The notes below the pieces were generated by a model. That model ran no database searches, was not told where the DNA came from, and saw only the letters and a list, made by a program, of their open reading frames with translations. A stretch of 64,000 nt of DNA. It comes from an uncultured Elusimicrobia bacterium. Lineage in GTDB: Bacteria > Elusimicrobiota > Elusimicrobia > UBA1565 > UBA9628. The stretch spans positions 174,346 through 238,345 of the forward strand of contig CAIKVT010000036.1 in assembly GCA_903830945.1 (NCBI GenBank). Direction: 5' to 3'. Positions 35,848 through 43,558 of this stretch are shown piece after piece. The first letter of the stretch is position 1. Each line of letters starts with the position of its first letter. The position numbers were made by a program, and so were the translations under genes.

Positions 35848-36247
35848 CGGTCTTTTGCGAGGCTCGGCGGATACCTTCTTGCGCGGTCCGATACAGGTGG
35901 AGCAGCGCCCAGAGCGTGAGGACGCAGAAACCTAGCGCCGTTAGGTTTCCTACCCATCCCTCGAAGACTCCCATGGCGTAGGGCGCGCGCTCGTAGCCGA
36001 AGTCCTTGATGGTCTTGGAGGTGAAGAGCACGGCCGCACTGGCGCGCAGTTTTGGAAAAAGCCCCCCTTCGTAGACCAGCAAGGTCCATAGCAGCCAATA
36101 GAGCGCTCCGATGACTACGAAGCACACGATGCAGACCGCGCCGAGCTGGACCGGGTCGAAGAACGGCTCGTCCAGGTCCTCGTCGTCGCGGAAGAATCCG
36201 AGCAGTCCGCCCCAGAGCCCGAGGGCCAGCCGCTTGAGCTGTTCCAT
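35840..36247 (-). CDS. Small two-TM membrane protein, unknown
   Basis: 135 residues. A short acidic N-terminal stretch (FRDDEDLDEPFFDP) is followed by a membrane segment (LGAVCIVCFVVIGALYWLLWTLLV), a loop (about 65-95), and a second membrane segment (NLTALGFCVLTLWALLHLY). It has no recognised domain. It sits directly between dapB (ends at 36248, no gap) and folK, so it is transcribed with biosynthetic genes, but no role can be assigned. Confidence 0.7.
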   Translation of the reverse strand: MEQLKRLALGLWGGLLGFFRDDEDLDEPFFDPVQLGAVCIVCFVVIGALYWLLWTLLVYEGGLFPKLRASAAVLFTSKTIKDFGYERAPYAMGVFEGWVGNLTALGFCVLTLWALLHLYRTAQEGIRRASQKTDA

Positions 36248-36955
36248 CTACCTGGCCGAGAACAGGTCCGGCATGTCGTAGAGTCCGGGTTTCTTGCCGC
36301 AGACACAGAGGGCTGCGCTTAGGGCTCCTTGGGCGAACACGTCTCGCGATTGGGCGCGGTGGGTCAGTTCCAGGCGCTCGCACGGACCGGCGAAAGTCAC
36401 GGTGTGGTCCCCCACCACGTCGCCGACGCGTTGGGACACGATGGCCGGCTCCGCGCCGCCGCGCGCATCCATGATGACGCGGGCCAGGCGCAGGGCCGTG
36501 CCGGAGGGGGCGTCTTTCTTGCGGCTGTGGTGCGTCTCGCTGATGGAGACCTCGTAGTCCTTGAGCAAGGACGCGGCGGCGCGCAGCAGGACCCCCAGAG
36601 CATGGATGCCGGGGCTGAAATTCGGGGAGAGGAAGATCGGGATGCGGCGGCTGGCGGCCTTGAGCTGGGCGAGCTGGACTTGGGTGAAGCCGGTCGCTCC
36701 GATGACCGCCGGTTTGCGTGCCGCCGCGGCCAGGCCGGCGAAGCGCACCGCGGCCTCGGGAGTGGAGAAATCCAAGAGTATGTCGGCATGGACAAGGGCT
36801 TCGGGGAGGCTTTCCGGCTTGGTGAGTCCCTCGCCTTCGCTGCGGTCCACCAATGCGGCCACCTTGAAGCGTCCATCTGCGGCCGCCAAGGCCGCCACGC
36901 GCCGGCCCATGCGGCCGGCGGCGCCGGTCACGACCAGGCGCAGGATCTTCTTCAT
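36248..36955 (-). CDS. dapB: 4-hydroxy-tetrahydrodipicolinate reductase
   Basis: NAD(P)H-dependent step of the diaminopimelate/lysine pathway. 235 residues, slightly short. LRLVVTGAAGRMGRRVAAL is the nucleotide-binding start, LDFSTPEAAVRF and IGATGFTQ are typical, and SETHHSRKKDAPSGTALRLA is the catalytic signature with the His pair and Lys. It is the first gene of the dapB-TM protein-folK-hydrolase operon. A TATAAT (36967-36972) lies 11 bases before the ATG, so the leader is at most a few bases long. Confidence 0.95.
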   Translation of the reverse strand: MKKILRLVVTGAAGRMGRRVAALAAADGRFKVAALVDRSEGEGLTKPESLPEALVHADILLDFSTPEAAVRFAGLAAAARKPAVIGATGFTQVQLAQLKAASRRIPIFLSPNFSPGIHALGVLLRAAASLLKDYEVSISETHHSRKKDAPSGTALRLARVIMDARGGAEPAIVSQRVGDVVGDHTVTFAGPCERLELTHRAQSRDVFAQGALSAALCVCGKKPGLYDMPDLFSAR

Positions 36956-36966
36956 GAGTGTCGCAC

Positions 36967-36972
36967 ATTATA
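36967..36972 (-). promoter_or_regulatory. -10 element of the dapB operon
   Basis: Perfect TATAAT on the minus strand, 11 bases before the dapB ATG. No clear -35. Confidence 0.6.
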
Positions 36973-37038
36973 CCACAGTGCTTCAGCGCGGGGTCGCAGA
37001 AGATATCGAGAATCAGAATGCCGATTTGTCTAATTTTG

Positions 37039-37044
37039 TAGAAT
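37039..37044 (+). promoter_or_regulatory. -10 element of the LuxE/LuxC-like operon
   Basis: TAGAAT seven bases before the ATG at 37052, in an AT-rich patch unlike the surrounding sequence. No Shine-Dalgarno is present, so a leaderless start is likely. Confidence 0.6.
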
Positions 37045-37051
37045 AAAACCC

Positions 37052-38377
37052 ATGACTGCCCGCCGAGAGCCATTTTTCGATGCTTGGGAGTCGGCTTCCG
37101 AGGCGACCCGCCGCCGGGTCATCCGGAAGCGCCTGAGCGAGTATGTCGGCTACGCGCGGCGGCGCGCGCCTTTCTACCGGGACCGGCTTTCTCGCTTCAA
37201 GTGCGGATCCGAGCAGCCCTTGGCCGAGGTCCCGGTCCTCAGACCAGATGACTGCCGGTTGCTCCTGCCGCCTAAGAGCCGGCGCCTGGTCGTGGGTCGC
37301 GAAGCGGGCTGGACGGTCTTCCAGAGCGGCGGCACCACGGGTTTTCCCAAGACCGCGCTTTTCAGCCACTCTGAGATGGAAGCCCTCTATCTGCCCAATG
37401 CGCGCGGCTACCATGCCGTGGGGTTGAGCAAGAGCGACCGGGTCGCCAATCTTTTCGCCGTGGGCCAGCTCTATATGGGCTTCCTCCACGTGCACCGCGC
37501 CCTTGAGGCTTTCGGCTGCACCAACTTTCCATTCTCTAACCATACGCCGGCCGAATTCGTGCGGAGCTGTGCGAGGCTTTTTCATATCAACTGTATCACC
37601 GGCGTGGCGAGCGTGGCTCTTAACTGTCTGCGTGAGATGGAGAAGCTTGGGATGCGCGGCGTGCGCATCGAGAAGCTCTATTACAGCGCCGAGCACCTCT
37701 ACGACGCGGATAAGGCGGAGTTGCGCGAGCGTTTCGGCGTGCGTCAGGTCGCCACGCACGGTTACGGCACTGTGGACACCTGGTACCTAGGATACCAGTG
37801 CGCGGCCTGCCCCACCGGGGTCTTCCACGCGCACGACGACCAGGTTTTTCTGGAGGTGTGGGATGAGGAGGCGCGCCGCCCCTGCGCCGCGGGCCAGGCT
37901 GGCATGCTTTACGCCACGGTCTGGTCCAGGCGTCTGACGCCTTTGGTGCGCTACCGGGTCGGAGATCGTGCTCGTTGGCTGGTCGACCGTTGCCCCTGCG
38001 GTCGAACCACGCCGCTCTTTGAGCTTCTGGGCCGCGGCGACGATATCCTGCGCATCGGTTTTGATTCAATAGACTATGGCTACGTCCAAGGCTGCGTCAG
38101 CCGAGTGCCCGGCTTGCTGGGATCGGTGCAGATGCAGAAGCAGCGCGAGGCGGGCCGCGATCGGCTGGTGGTCCGTGTCGAGACCTTGGCTCGTTCTAAG
38201 GTCAGGCCGGCCTTGGCCGCGGCGCTTGAGCGCGAGATCCTCTCGCGCCGGCCTACTCTGTGCAGAGGGACGGCGCAGAAAACCGTCTGGCCTCTGCGCG
38301 TGGAACTCCTGGATGAGGGCCGGCTGCCCCGCAACCCGCGCACGGGCAAGCTCATCCGGGTGATTGACGATCGATGA
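37052..38377 (+). CDS. PaaK-like adenylate-forming ligase
   Basis: 441 residues of the phenylacetate-CoA ligase/F390 synthetase branch of AMP-binding enzymes. VGYARRRAPFYRDRL is the usual entry, and FQSGGTTGFPKTALFSHSE the ATP-binding P-loop. ATHGYGTVDTWYLGYQCAACPTG, LVRYRVGDRARWLVDRCPCG and LPRNPRTGKLIRV are family motifs. The CxxC and CPCG cysteines may bind zinc. It should activate a carboxylic acid as acyl-AMP and pass it to CoA or a protein. It heads the five-gene operon and overlaps the next gene by four bases. Confidence 0.85.
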   Translation: MTARREPFFDAWESASEATRRRVIRKRLSEYVGYARRRAPFYRDRLSRFKCGSEQPLAEVPVLRPDDCRLLLPPKSRRLVVGREAGWTVFQSGGTTGFPKTALFSHSEMEALYLPNARGYHAVGLSKSDRVANLFAVGQLYMGFLHVHRALEAFGCTNFPFSNHTPAEFVRSCARLFHINCITGVASVALNCLREMEKLGMRGVRIEKLYYSAEHLYDADKAELRERFGVRQVATHGYGTVDTWYLGYQCAACPTGVFHAHDDQVFLEVWDEEARRPCAAGQAGMLYATVWSRRLTPLVRYRVGDRARWLVDRCPCGRTTPLFELLGRGDDILRIGFDSIDYGYVQGCVSRVPGLLGSVQMQKQREAGRDRLVVRVETLARSKVRPALAAALEREILSRRPTLCRGTAQKTVWPLRVELLDEGRLPRNPRTGKLIRVIDDR

Positions 38378-39849
38378 CTGCTCCCACCGCCAAGCTCGAG
38401 ATCCCGCCGCAGCGGATTTTCCTGGAGCCCACCGTGGGTTTCGTGCTCGCTTACGCTGCGCGCTTCGCTCGGGGTGAGACTGAGCAGGCCGAGCTCAGAA
38501 TCGCGGTCTCGGCCGTGCTCGACATGGTCATCGAGAACAACGCACGTGGCGGCGAGTCGGTGGCCGTGGAAGTCGGAGAAGCCGCGGGCAAGTTCAGAAT
38601 CTCGGTCATCAACCGCGGCGCGCCTATCCTGCTCAAGGGCGGCCGCAGCGGAATCCATTCCAATTATTACGCCAAGTTCCACGAGGCTTCCCAGCATGCG
38701 GACTCGGTGACTTTTGAGAATTCGGGCCGCCAGGGCCAGGCCGTGGTGCTTGAGATCCGTCTTGGCGCCGTGGCCGCGGCCATGTCGCTGCTGGCCAAGC
38801 CTGCACCGCAGGTTCCGGCGATCCCGGAGGACGAGGCCATCACGGTGCGCAGACTCGCTCCGGGGGAGGAGGACGCGCTCAGCCGTCTTTTCTACCTGGT
38901 CTACGGCTATGACTACATCAATGAGTTCGTCTACTATCCGGAGAAGATCAAGGCCATGATCGAGGCCGGAGACCTCCTTTCCATCGTGGCCGCGCGGCCT
39001 AACGGCCGGCTGGTGGGGCACGTGGGGCTGGTGCGCCGACATCGCGAGCCAGCGGCCTTCGAGGCAGCTATGGGCGCGGTGGACCCCATGGTCAAATCGC
39101 GCGGGCTCTTCGGCCAGCTTTTCGCCAAGACGATGGAAGCGGTCCAGAAGACGCCCATGCAGTACTGTCTCTGCGATTGCGTGACCAACCATGCCTTCAG
39201 CCAGAGGCACGTGGCCAAGTTCGGCGGCACCGAGCTTGCCCTCTACGCTGGCTGCCAGTCTCGCGAGACGCAGGCGCGCCTCGAGCGTCTTGGCTTGGGC
39301 AAGGACCCGGAGAGCATGTTGCGCTACAGCCTGCTGGTCTCGGTGATCCCTCGCGTGCCTCGTCCCTTTGGGGAGAGCATCATCCTGCCGGAGAGCATCG
39401 GCGAGAGGTTCGGCTTCCTGCTCAAGCCTTTCGGGTTGGCCTATTCGCCGGCGCCGCGCTTCCAGACCTTGCCCGCCATGGGGAGCTTTACGACCAGCAC
39501 GCTGCGCGCCCAATCCGCCGCGTTCTTCGACCTCTCCGCGCCAGGCCAAGAGGCCGCCGAAGACATCGTCGAGGAATGGCGGGAACTGCTGCGTGACGGC
39601 TTCGAGTACGCGGCTGTGGAGGTCCCGCTCGACGCGCCGGGCCTGGGACCTCTGTACGACATCCTTTCCTCGAACGGGTTCTTTGCCGCCGGGTTCGTCC
39701 CGTATCAGAGCTCGGCGCGGCTGGGATTCCGGTTCCAGGCGCTCGGGCCGACCAAGGTCGCCTTCGACGACATCAAGGTCGCGACCGAACATGGCAAGAA
39801 GCTTTTGGCGGCCGTGAGGAAGGACTACGAGGCCAACTGCCTCCTATGA
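38374..39849 (+). CDS. HATPase (RsbW-like)-GNAT acetyltransferase fusion
   Basis: 491 residues with an unusual domain order. Residues 1-130 resemble a GHKL/anti-sigma-type ATPase: AELRIAVSAVLDMVIENNARGG matches the N-box helix, and FENSGRQGQAVVLEI the last strand, though the G-boxes are weak. Residues 150-310 form a GNAT-like domain (ITVRRLAPGEEDALSRLFYLVYG; GRLVGHVGLVRRH; SRGLFGQLFAKTMEAVQ). Residues 330-480 look like a second, degenerate GNAT-like domain. The protein could acetylate or acylate a partner and sense a regulator. Four-base overlaps on both sides tie it to the ligases. Confidence 0.7.
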   Translation: MTAPTAKLEIPPQRIFLEPTVGFVLAYAARFARGETEQAELRIAVSAVLDMVIENNARGGESVAVEVGEAAGKFRISVINRGAPILLKGGRSGIHSNYYAKFHEASQHADSVTFENSGRQGQAVVLEIRLGAVAAAMSLLAKPAPQVPAIPEDEAITVRRLAPGEEDALSRLFYLVYGYDYINEFVYYPEKIKAMIEAGDLLSIVAARPNGRLVGHVGLVRRHREPAAFEAAMGAVDPMVKSRGLFGQLFAKTMEAVQKTPMQYCLCDCVTNHAFSQRHVAKFGGTELALYAGCQSRETQARLERLGLGKDPESMLRYSLLVSVIPRVPRPFGESIILPESIGERFGFLLKPFGLAYSPAPRFQTLPAMGSFTTSTLRAQSAAFFDLSAPGQEAAEDIVEEWRELLRDGFEYAAVEVPLDAPGLGPLYDILSSNGFFAAGFVPYQSSARLGFRFQALGPTKVAFDDIKVATEHGKKLLAAVRKDYEANCLL

Positions 39850-40964
39850 GACTGGTGAACTGCGAAGCCGTCTGCCGCGTGAAGGACCCGCATGTCTGGA
39901 CGCCGGCCAAGACCCGGCTCATGGTCGCGGCCTGCCGGGAGATGGCCGTCTTCCACGGCCGCAACTCACGGGAACTCTCCGCGCTCTACCGTCGCAAGGG
40001 CTTTACGCCGTGCTCAATCCGGACCGAGGCGGACCTCAAGCGCATCCCCATGCTCGGCGTGAGCGCTATGAAGCGATTCCTGCTCACCTCCTTGCCTCAT
40101 GAGAGATCCGTGCTGCGCCTGACCTCCTCGGGAACGCGCGGGCAGAAGACCCAGATCTGGTTCGACGCGGCGAGCCTGGAGCGCTGCCAGTCCCAGTTGA
40201 GCGTGCTTTGGGAAGAAGAAGGCCTGCTCTCCCGGGAACCGACCAACTACCTCATGTTCGTCTACGACCCGAAAGAGGCCAAGGACCTGGGCATCGCATT
40301 CTCGGACACGAACCAGCAGCGCTTTGCGCCGGCCGCGCGGGTCTTCTATGCGGTGCGCAAGGGGCGCGGCGGCGCTTGGGATTTCCGTAAGGCCGATGCC
40401 TTGCGCGCTCTCCGGGAATACGCCGGCGCGGGCTTGCCTGTGCGCATCTTCGGCATACCCGGCTTCATCTACGAGTTCCTTGAAGAGATGAAAGAGCCAG
40501 TGCGCCTGCCGCCGCACAGCTGGATGGTGACGGGCGGGGGCTGGAAGGCCGCGGAGGATAAGAAGGTCTCACGGGAGTTCTTCCGGGAGCTGGCCGCCAA
40601 GATGCTGGGCTTGGACGCGGAGAATATCCGCGACGGCTACGGCATGGCCGAGCACTGCGCGCCGTACTTGGAATGCCGGAAGCACCGTTTTCATGTGCCG
40701 GTCTACAATCGCGTCTACGCGCGAGATCCGGTGACCCTGGCGGTCCTGCCGCCCGGCCAGCCGGGGCTTCTAGAGCTCATCACGCCCTGGAACGCCATGA
40801 TGCCCAACCTCGCCATCCTTTCCACGGACCTGGGCCGGATCGACGAGGGACGCTGCCCCTGCGGCTACAATTCGCCGACCTTCACCTTGCTGGGCCGGGG
40901 CGGCCTGAGCAAGCACAAGGGCTGCGCCATCCACGCGGGCGAGATCGTGCGGAGGTCCTCGTGA
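39846..40964 (+). CDS. LuxE-like acyl-protein synthetase
   Basis: 372 residues of the LuxE family, which activates a fatty acid as acyl-AMP and takes it onto its own Cys for LuxC. IPMLGVSAMKRF and LRLTSSGTRGQKTQIWFD (P-loop) match LuxE, as do VRIFGIPGFIYEFLEEM and RDGYGMAEHCAPYLECRKHRFHVP, with a Cys in AEHC at the place expected for the acyl-carrying residue region. The C-terminal CPCGYNSPTFTLLGRGG is shared with the other ligases of the operon. No luciferase genes are present. It is coupled to LuxC by GTGA. Confidence 0.87.
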   Translation: MRLVNCEAVCRVKDPHVWTPAKTRLMVAACREMAVFHGRNSRELSALYRRKGFTPCSIRTEADLKRIPMLGVSAMKRFLLTSLPHERSVLRLTSSGTRGQKTQIWFDAASLERCQSQLSVLWEEEGLLSREPTNYLMFVYDPKEAKDLGIAFSDTNQQRFAPAARVFYAVRKGRGGAWDFRKADALRALREYAGAGLPVRIFGIPGFIYEFLEEMKEPVRLPPHSWMVTGGGWKAAEDKKVSREFFRELAAKMLGLDAENIRDGYGMAEHCAPYLECRKHRFHVPVYNRVYARDPVTLAVLPPGQPGLLELITPWNAMMPNLAILSTDLGRIDEGRCPCGYNSPTFTLLGRGGLSKHKGCAIHAGEIVRRSS

Positions 40965-43558
40965 GGTCCCAGTACTGGTTCGGCGAATGGCATGATGGAG
41001 AACTTTTGGCTGCCGACGCCTCTCGGCTTTGCCGCAGGGCCGCGGGATTGCGGCAGGCCATGGCCGACTATCCTCTCGATAAGGTCCTGCGGCTGTTGAG
41101 CCGCGTGCAAAAGCGTTGGCAGGCTCCGTCCTACGGCCCGCGCAGGGCGGCTGAGAAGGCCTTGCCAGGCGTGACCGGTTTTTCTCCGGCGATGGTGCGC
41201 CGCGGGCTTCAGGAGCTCTGCTGGACTTTCGATCCGGATCTCCTGCGCCAGAAGATGGACGCGGAGCTTCCCGGCCATGAGGGCCTAGGCGCCTGCCGTT
41301 GGGAGCCTTTGGGCACGGTCCTGCATGTGCTGGCGGGCAATGTGTTCGTGGGCGCGGCCGGCTCCTTGGTCGAGGGGTTGCTGACTCGGAACGTGAACAT
41401 CCTCAAGATGTCCTCCTCGGAGGGCGTGTTCCTGCCTTTGCTCATCGAGTCTTTGCGTGAATGCGATGAGGATGGGATCATCTCTGGATCGCTGGCTGTG
41501 GTGCAGTTCGGGCAGAAGCAGACGGACGTGATCGAGGAGTTCAAGCGCGATGCGGATGGGATCGTGGTCTGGGGCGGGGAGTCCGCGGTGCGCGGCTGGC
41601 GCGGCGGCTTGCCCGCGCGCGCGCGCCTGATCGTGTTCGGGCCGAAGCTCAGCGTAGCCGTGGTCACCAAGGCGGGCCTGCGTGAAGGCAGGCCTGATGA
41701 TTTGGCCGGGCGTCTGGCCAAGGAGATGAGCATCTGGGACCAGAACGCCTGCACCGCTCCCCAGGCTTGCTACGTTCAAGGCGAGGACAACGCGCGCCGC
41801 CTTTTGGATGCGCTTCCCAAGGCACTGGACAAGGCGGCTCAGCTGATGCCTCCTGGAGAAGTGGACACGGACGCGGCGGTGGAGATTTGGAAATTGCGCG
41901 CCGTGGCTGAGGTGGCGGAGGCCCGGGGCGAGGGCGCTCTGCGCGAGTCCGCCCGACGGTTGGACTGGACCGTGCTCATGGACCGGGACTTGACCTTGGC
42001 GCCTTCGCCTTTGCACCGGACCTTGCGCGTGATCCCTTTCAAAAAGATCTCCGATGTCGTGGAGCAGCTGGCCGCCTTGCGCGGCTACATCCAGACTGTG
42101 GGCCTGGCCGCCGGGCCATCTGAGCAGGAAGAGCTGGCGGATGGTCTCTCGGACGCGGGCGCCCTGAGGATACTCGAGCTCGGCCATATGGCCGAGGGAG
42201 AGATCGACGACCCTCACGACGGGGCCAAGGACCTGCCGCAGTTCATGCGCCTGGTCCTGCGCCGACTGCCGGGCCGCAAGGACTGGACGCCCGCGGAGAC
42301 GCTGTCGCAGGCCCGGCGACAGGAGCTCATCGACGCGAGGCTGCGTCGTCTCATGGATGTCGCGCGTAAGTCTCCTTTTTATAGCCGCAGGCTCAGGGGC
42401 ATGAGCATCGCGACGGTCGCGGATTTGGTCAGGGTCCCGGAGCTCACTCGGGAGGAGATGGAGGCGAACATGCCTCCTCAGGGCGAGGCTTTGGGCACGG
42501 GCGCTTGGACCGGGGGTTATGTCTCAAGAAGCGGCGGCTCTACCGGCGTGCCCAAGTTCTCGGTCTATGACAGGCACGATTGGGAGGCGATGATCGAAAG
42601 CGGCGCGGATGTGTTCCGCGGCCTGGGGCTGCAGTCGGCGGACCGGCTCGGCAATTTCATGCTGGCCGGGGACCTTTATGGGAGCTTCGTCTCTTTCGAC
42701 CATGTCAATCACCGGCTGGGGCTGGCGACCTTCGGCTTCGCCGGCAATTCCAAGCCCGAGACCTTCGTGGAGGTCTGGCGGCAGTTCCGCATCAACGCGG
42801 TGGAGGGGATCCCGACGCAGCTCGTGCCGTTCCTGCGCGAGGCTAAGAGGCAGGAGCCGAAGCTGACCTTGGAAAATGTGGTCTATGCTGGCTCACCCAT
42901 GAGCTTGTTCGATCATGATTGGCTGAAGTCGGCTTTGAAGGTGAAGCGCATCTCCTCTGTCATCGGGGCCAACGACGGCGGCCAACTGGGCTATCAGTGC
43001 GAGCATATGCGCGGGTCCTTGCATCACACTATAGACGAGTTCAACTGGATCGAGGTGGTGGACGATAAGGGGCGGGCGGTCCGGGAGGGGGGGACAGGGA
43101 GGATATTGATCACGAGTCTCCTGAAATTCGCCTATCCTTTGATCCGCTATGCGATCGGAGACGTCGGCCGTATCGTAAAGGGCGCATGCCCTTGCGGCCG
43201 GCCGGCGCGGCGTTTCGAGCTATTGGGGCGCAGCGACGACATGATTTCCGTGGGCAATATGAACATGCGCCACCGCGACTTCGTGGCGGCGCTCAAGGGC
43301 CTGCCGGTCTCGGCCTTGCAGATCGCGGCGCTGAGCGACGAGGAGGGGGAGTCTTTGGCCGTGCGCGTGGAGACGCCCTTGGCGTCGCCGGAGCTGGAGA
43401 AGCGGGTGCGGCGGGCCCTGCTTGCCGGCATGGGGAAACTCAAGGAGCGGCTGGCCGACGGCAGTTTGAAGGAGTTGTCCTTGTCGCTGTACAAGTCCGG
43501 CGAGTTGCCGCGCAATCCGCGCACGGGCAAGCTCAAGAGCCCGGTGGACGAAAGATGA
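40961..43558 (+). CDS. LuxC-like acyl reductase fused to a PaaK-like ligase
   Basis: 865 residues from the GTG at 40961, with CGGAGG upstream and overlap with the luxE-like stop; the tracked start at 40673 is out-of-frame sequence of that gene. Residues 1-430 are LuxC: LGTVLHVLAGNVFVGAAGSLVEGLL and ILKMSSSEGVFLPLLI form the NADPH domain, and IWDQNACTAPQ carries the nucleophile Cys264. Residues about 440-865 are a second adenylate-forming domain (RSGGSTGVPKFSVYDRHDW; GRIVKGACPCGR; LPRNPRTGKLKSP). One polypeptide could activate, accept and reduce an acyl group to aldehyde. A fusion of these two is not a layout I know. Confidence 0.82.
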   Translation: MRSQYWFGEWHDGELLAADASRLCRRAAGLRQAMADYPLDKVLRLLSRVQKRWQAPSYGPRRAAEKALPGVTGFSPAMVRRGLQELCWTFDPDLLRQKMDAELPGHEGLGACRWEPLGTVLHVLAGNVFVGAAGSLVEGLLTRNVNILKMSSSEGVFLPLLIESLRECDEDGIISGSLAVVQFGQKQTDVIEEFKRDADGIVVWGGESAVRGWRGGLPARARLIVFGPKLSVAVVTKAGLREGRPDDLAGRLAKEMSIWDQNACTAPQACYVQGEDNARRLLDALPKALDKAAQLMPPGEVDTDAAVEIWKLRAVAEVAEARGEGALRESARRLDWTVLMDRDLTLAPSPLHRTLRVIPFKKISDVVEQLAALRGYIQTVGLAAGPSEQEELADGLSDAGALRILELGHMAEGEIDDPHDGAKDLPQFMRLVLRRLPGRKDWTPAETLSQARRQELIDARLRRLMDVARKSPFYSRRLRGMSIATVADLVRVPELTREEMEANMPPQGEALGTGAWTGGYVSRSGGSTGVPKFSVYDRHDWEAMIESGADVFRGLGLQSADRLGNFMLAGDLYGSFVSFDHVNHRLGLATFGFAGNSKPETFVEVWRQFRINAVEGIPTQLVPFLREAKRQEPKLTLENVVYAGSPMSLFDHDWLKSALKVKRISSVIGANDGGQLGYQCEHMRGSLHHTIDEFNWIEVVDDKGRAVREGGTGRILITSLLKFAYPLIRYAIGDVGRIVKGACPCGRPARRFELLGRSDDMISVGNMNMRHRDFVAALKGLPVSALQIAALSDEEGESLAVRVETPLASPELEKRVRRALLAGMGKLKERLADGSLKELSLSLYKSGELPRNPRTGKLKSPVDER

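Noticed and set aside
38080-39792. 570-residue ORF on the minus strand opposite the HATPase-GNAT gene
   Set aside because: Reads as Arg/His/Asp-rich sequence without domains and is the reverse-strand shadow of a well-supported plus-strand gene in an overlapping operon.
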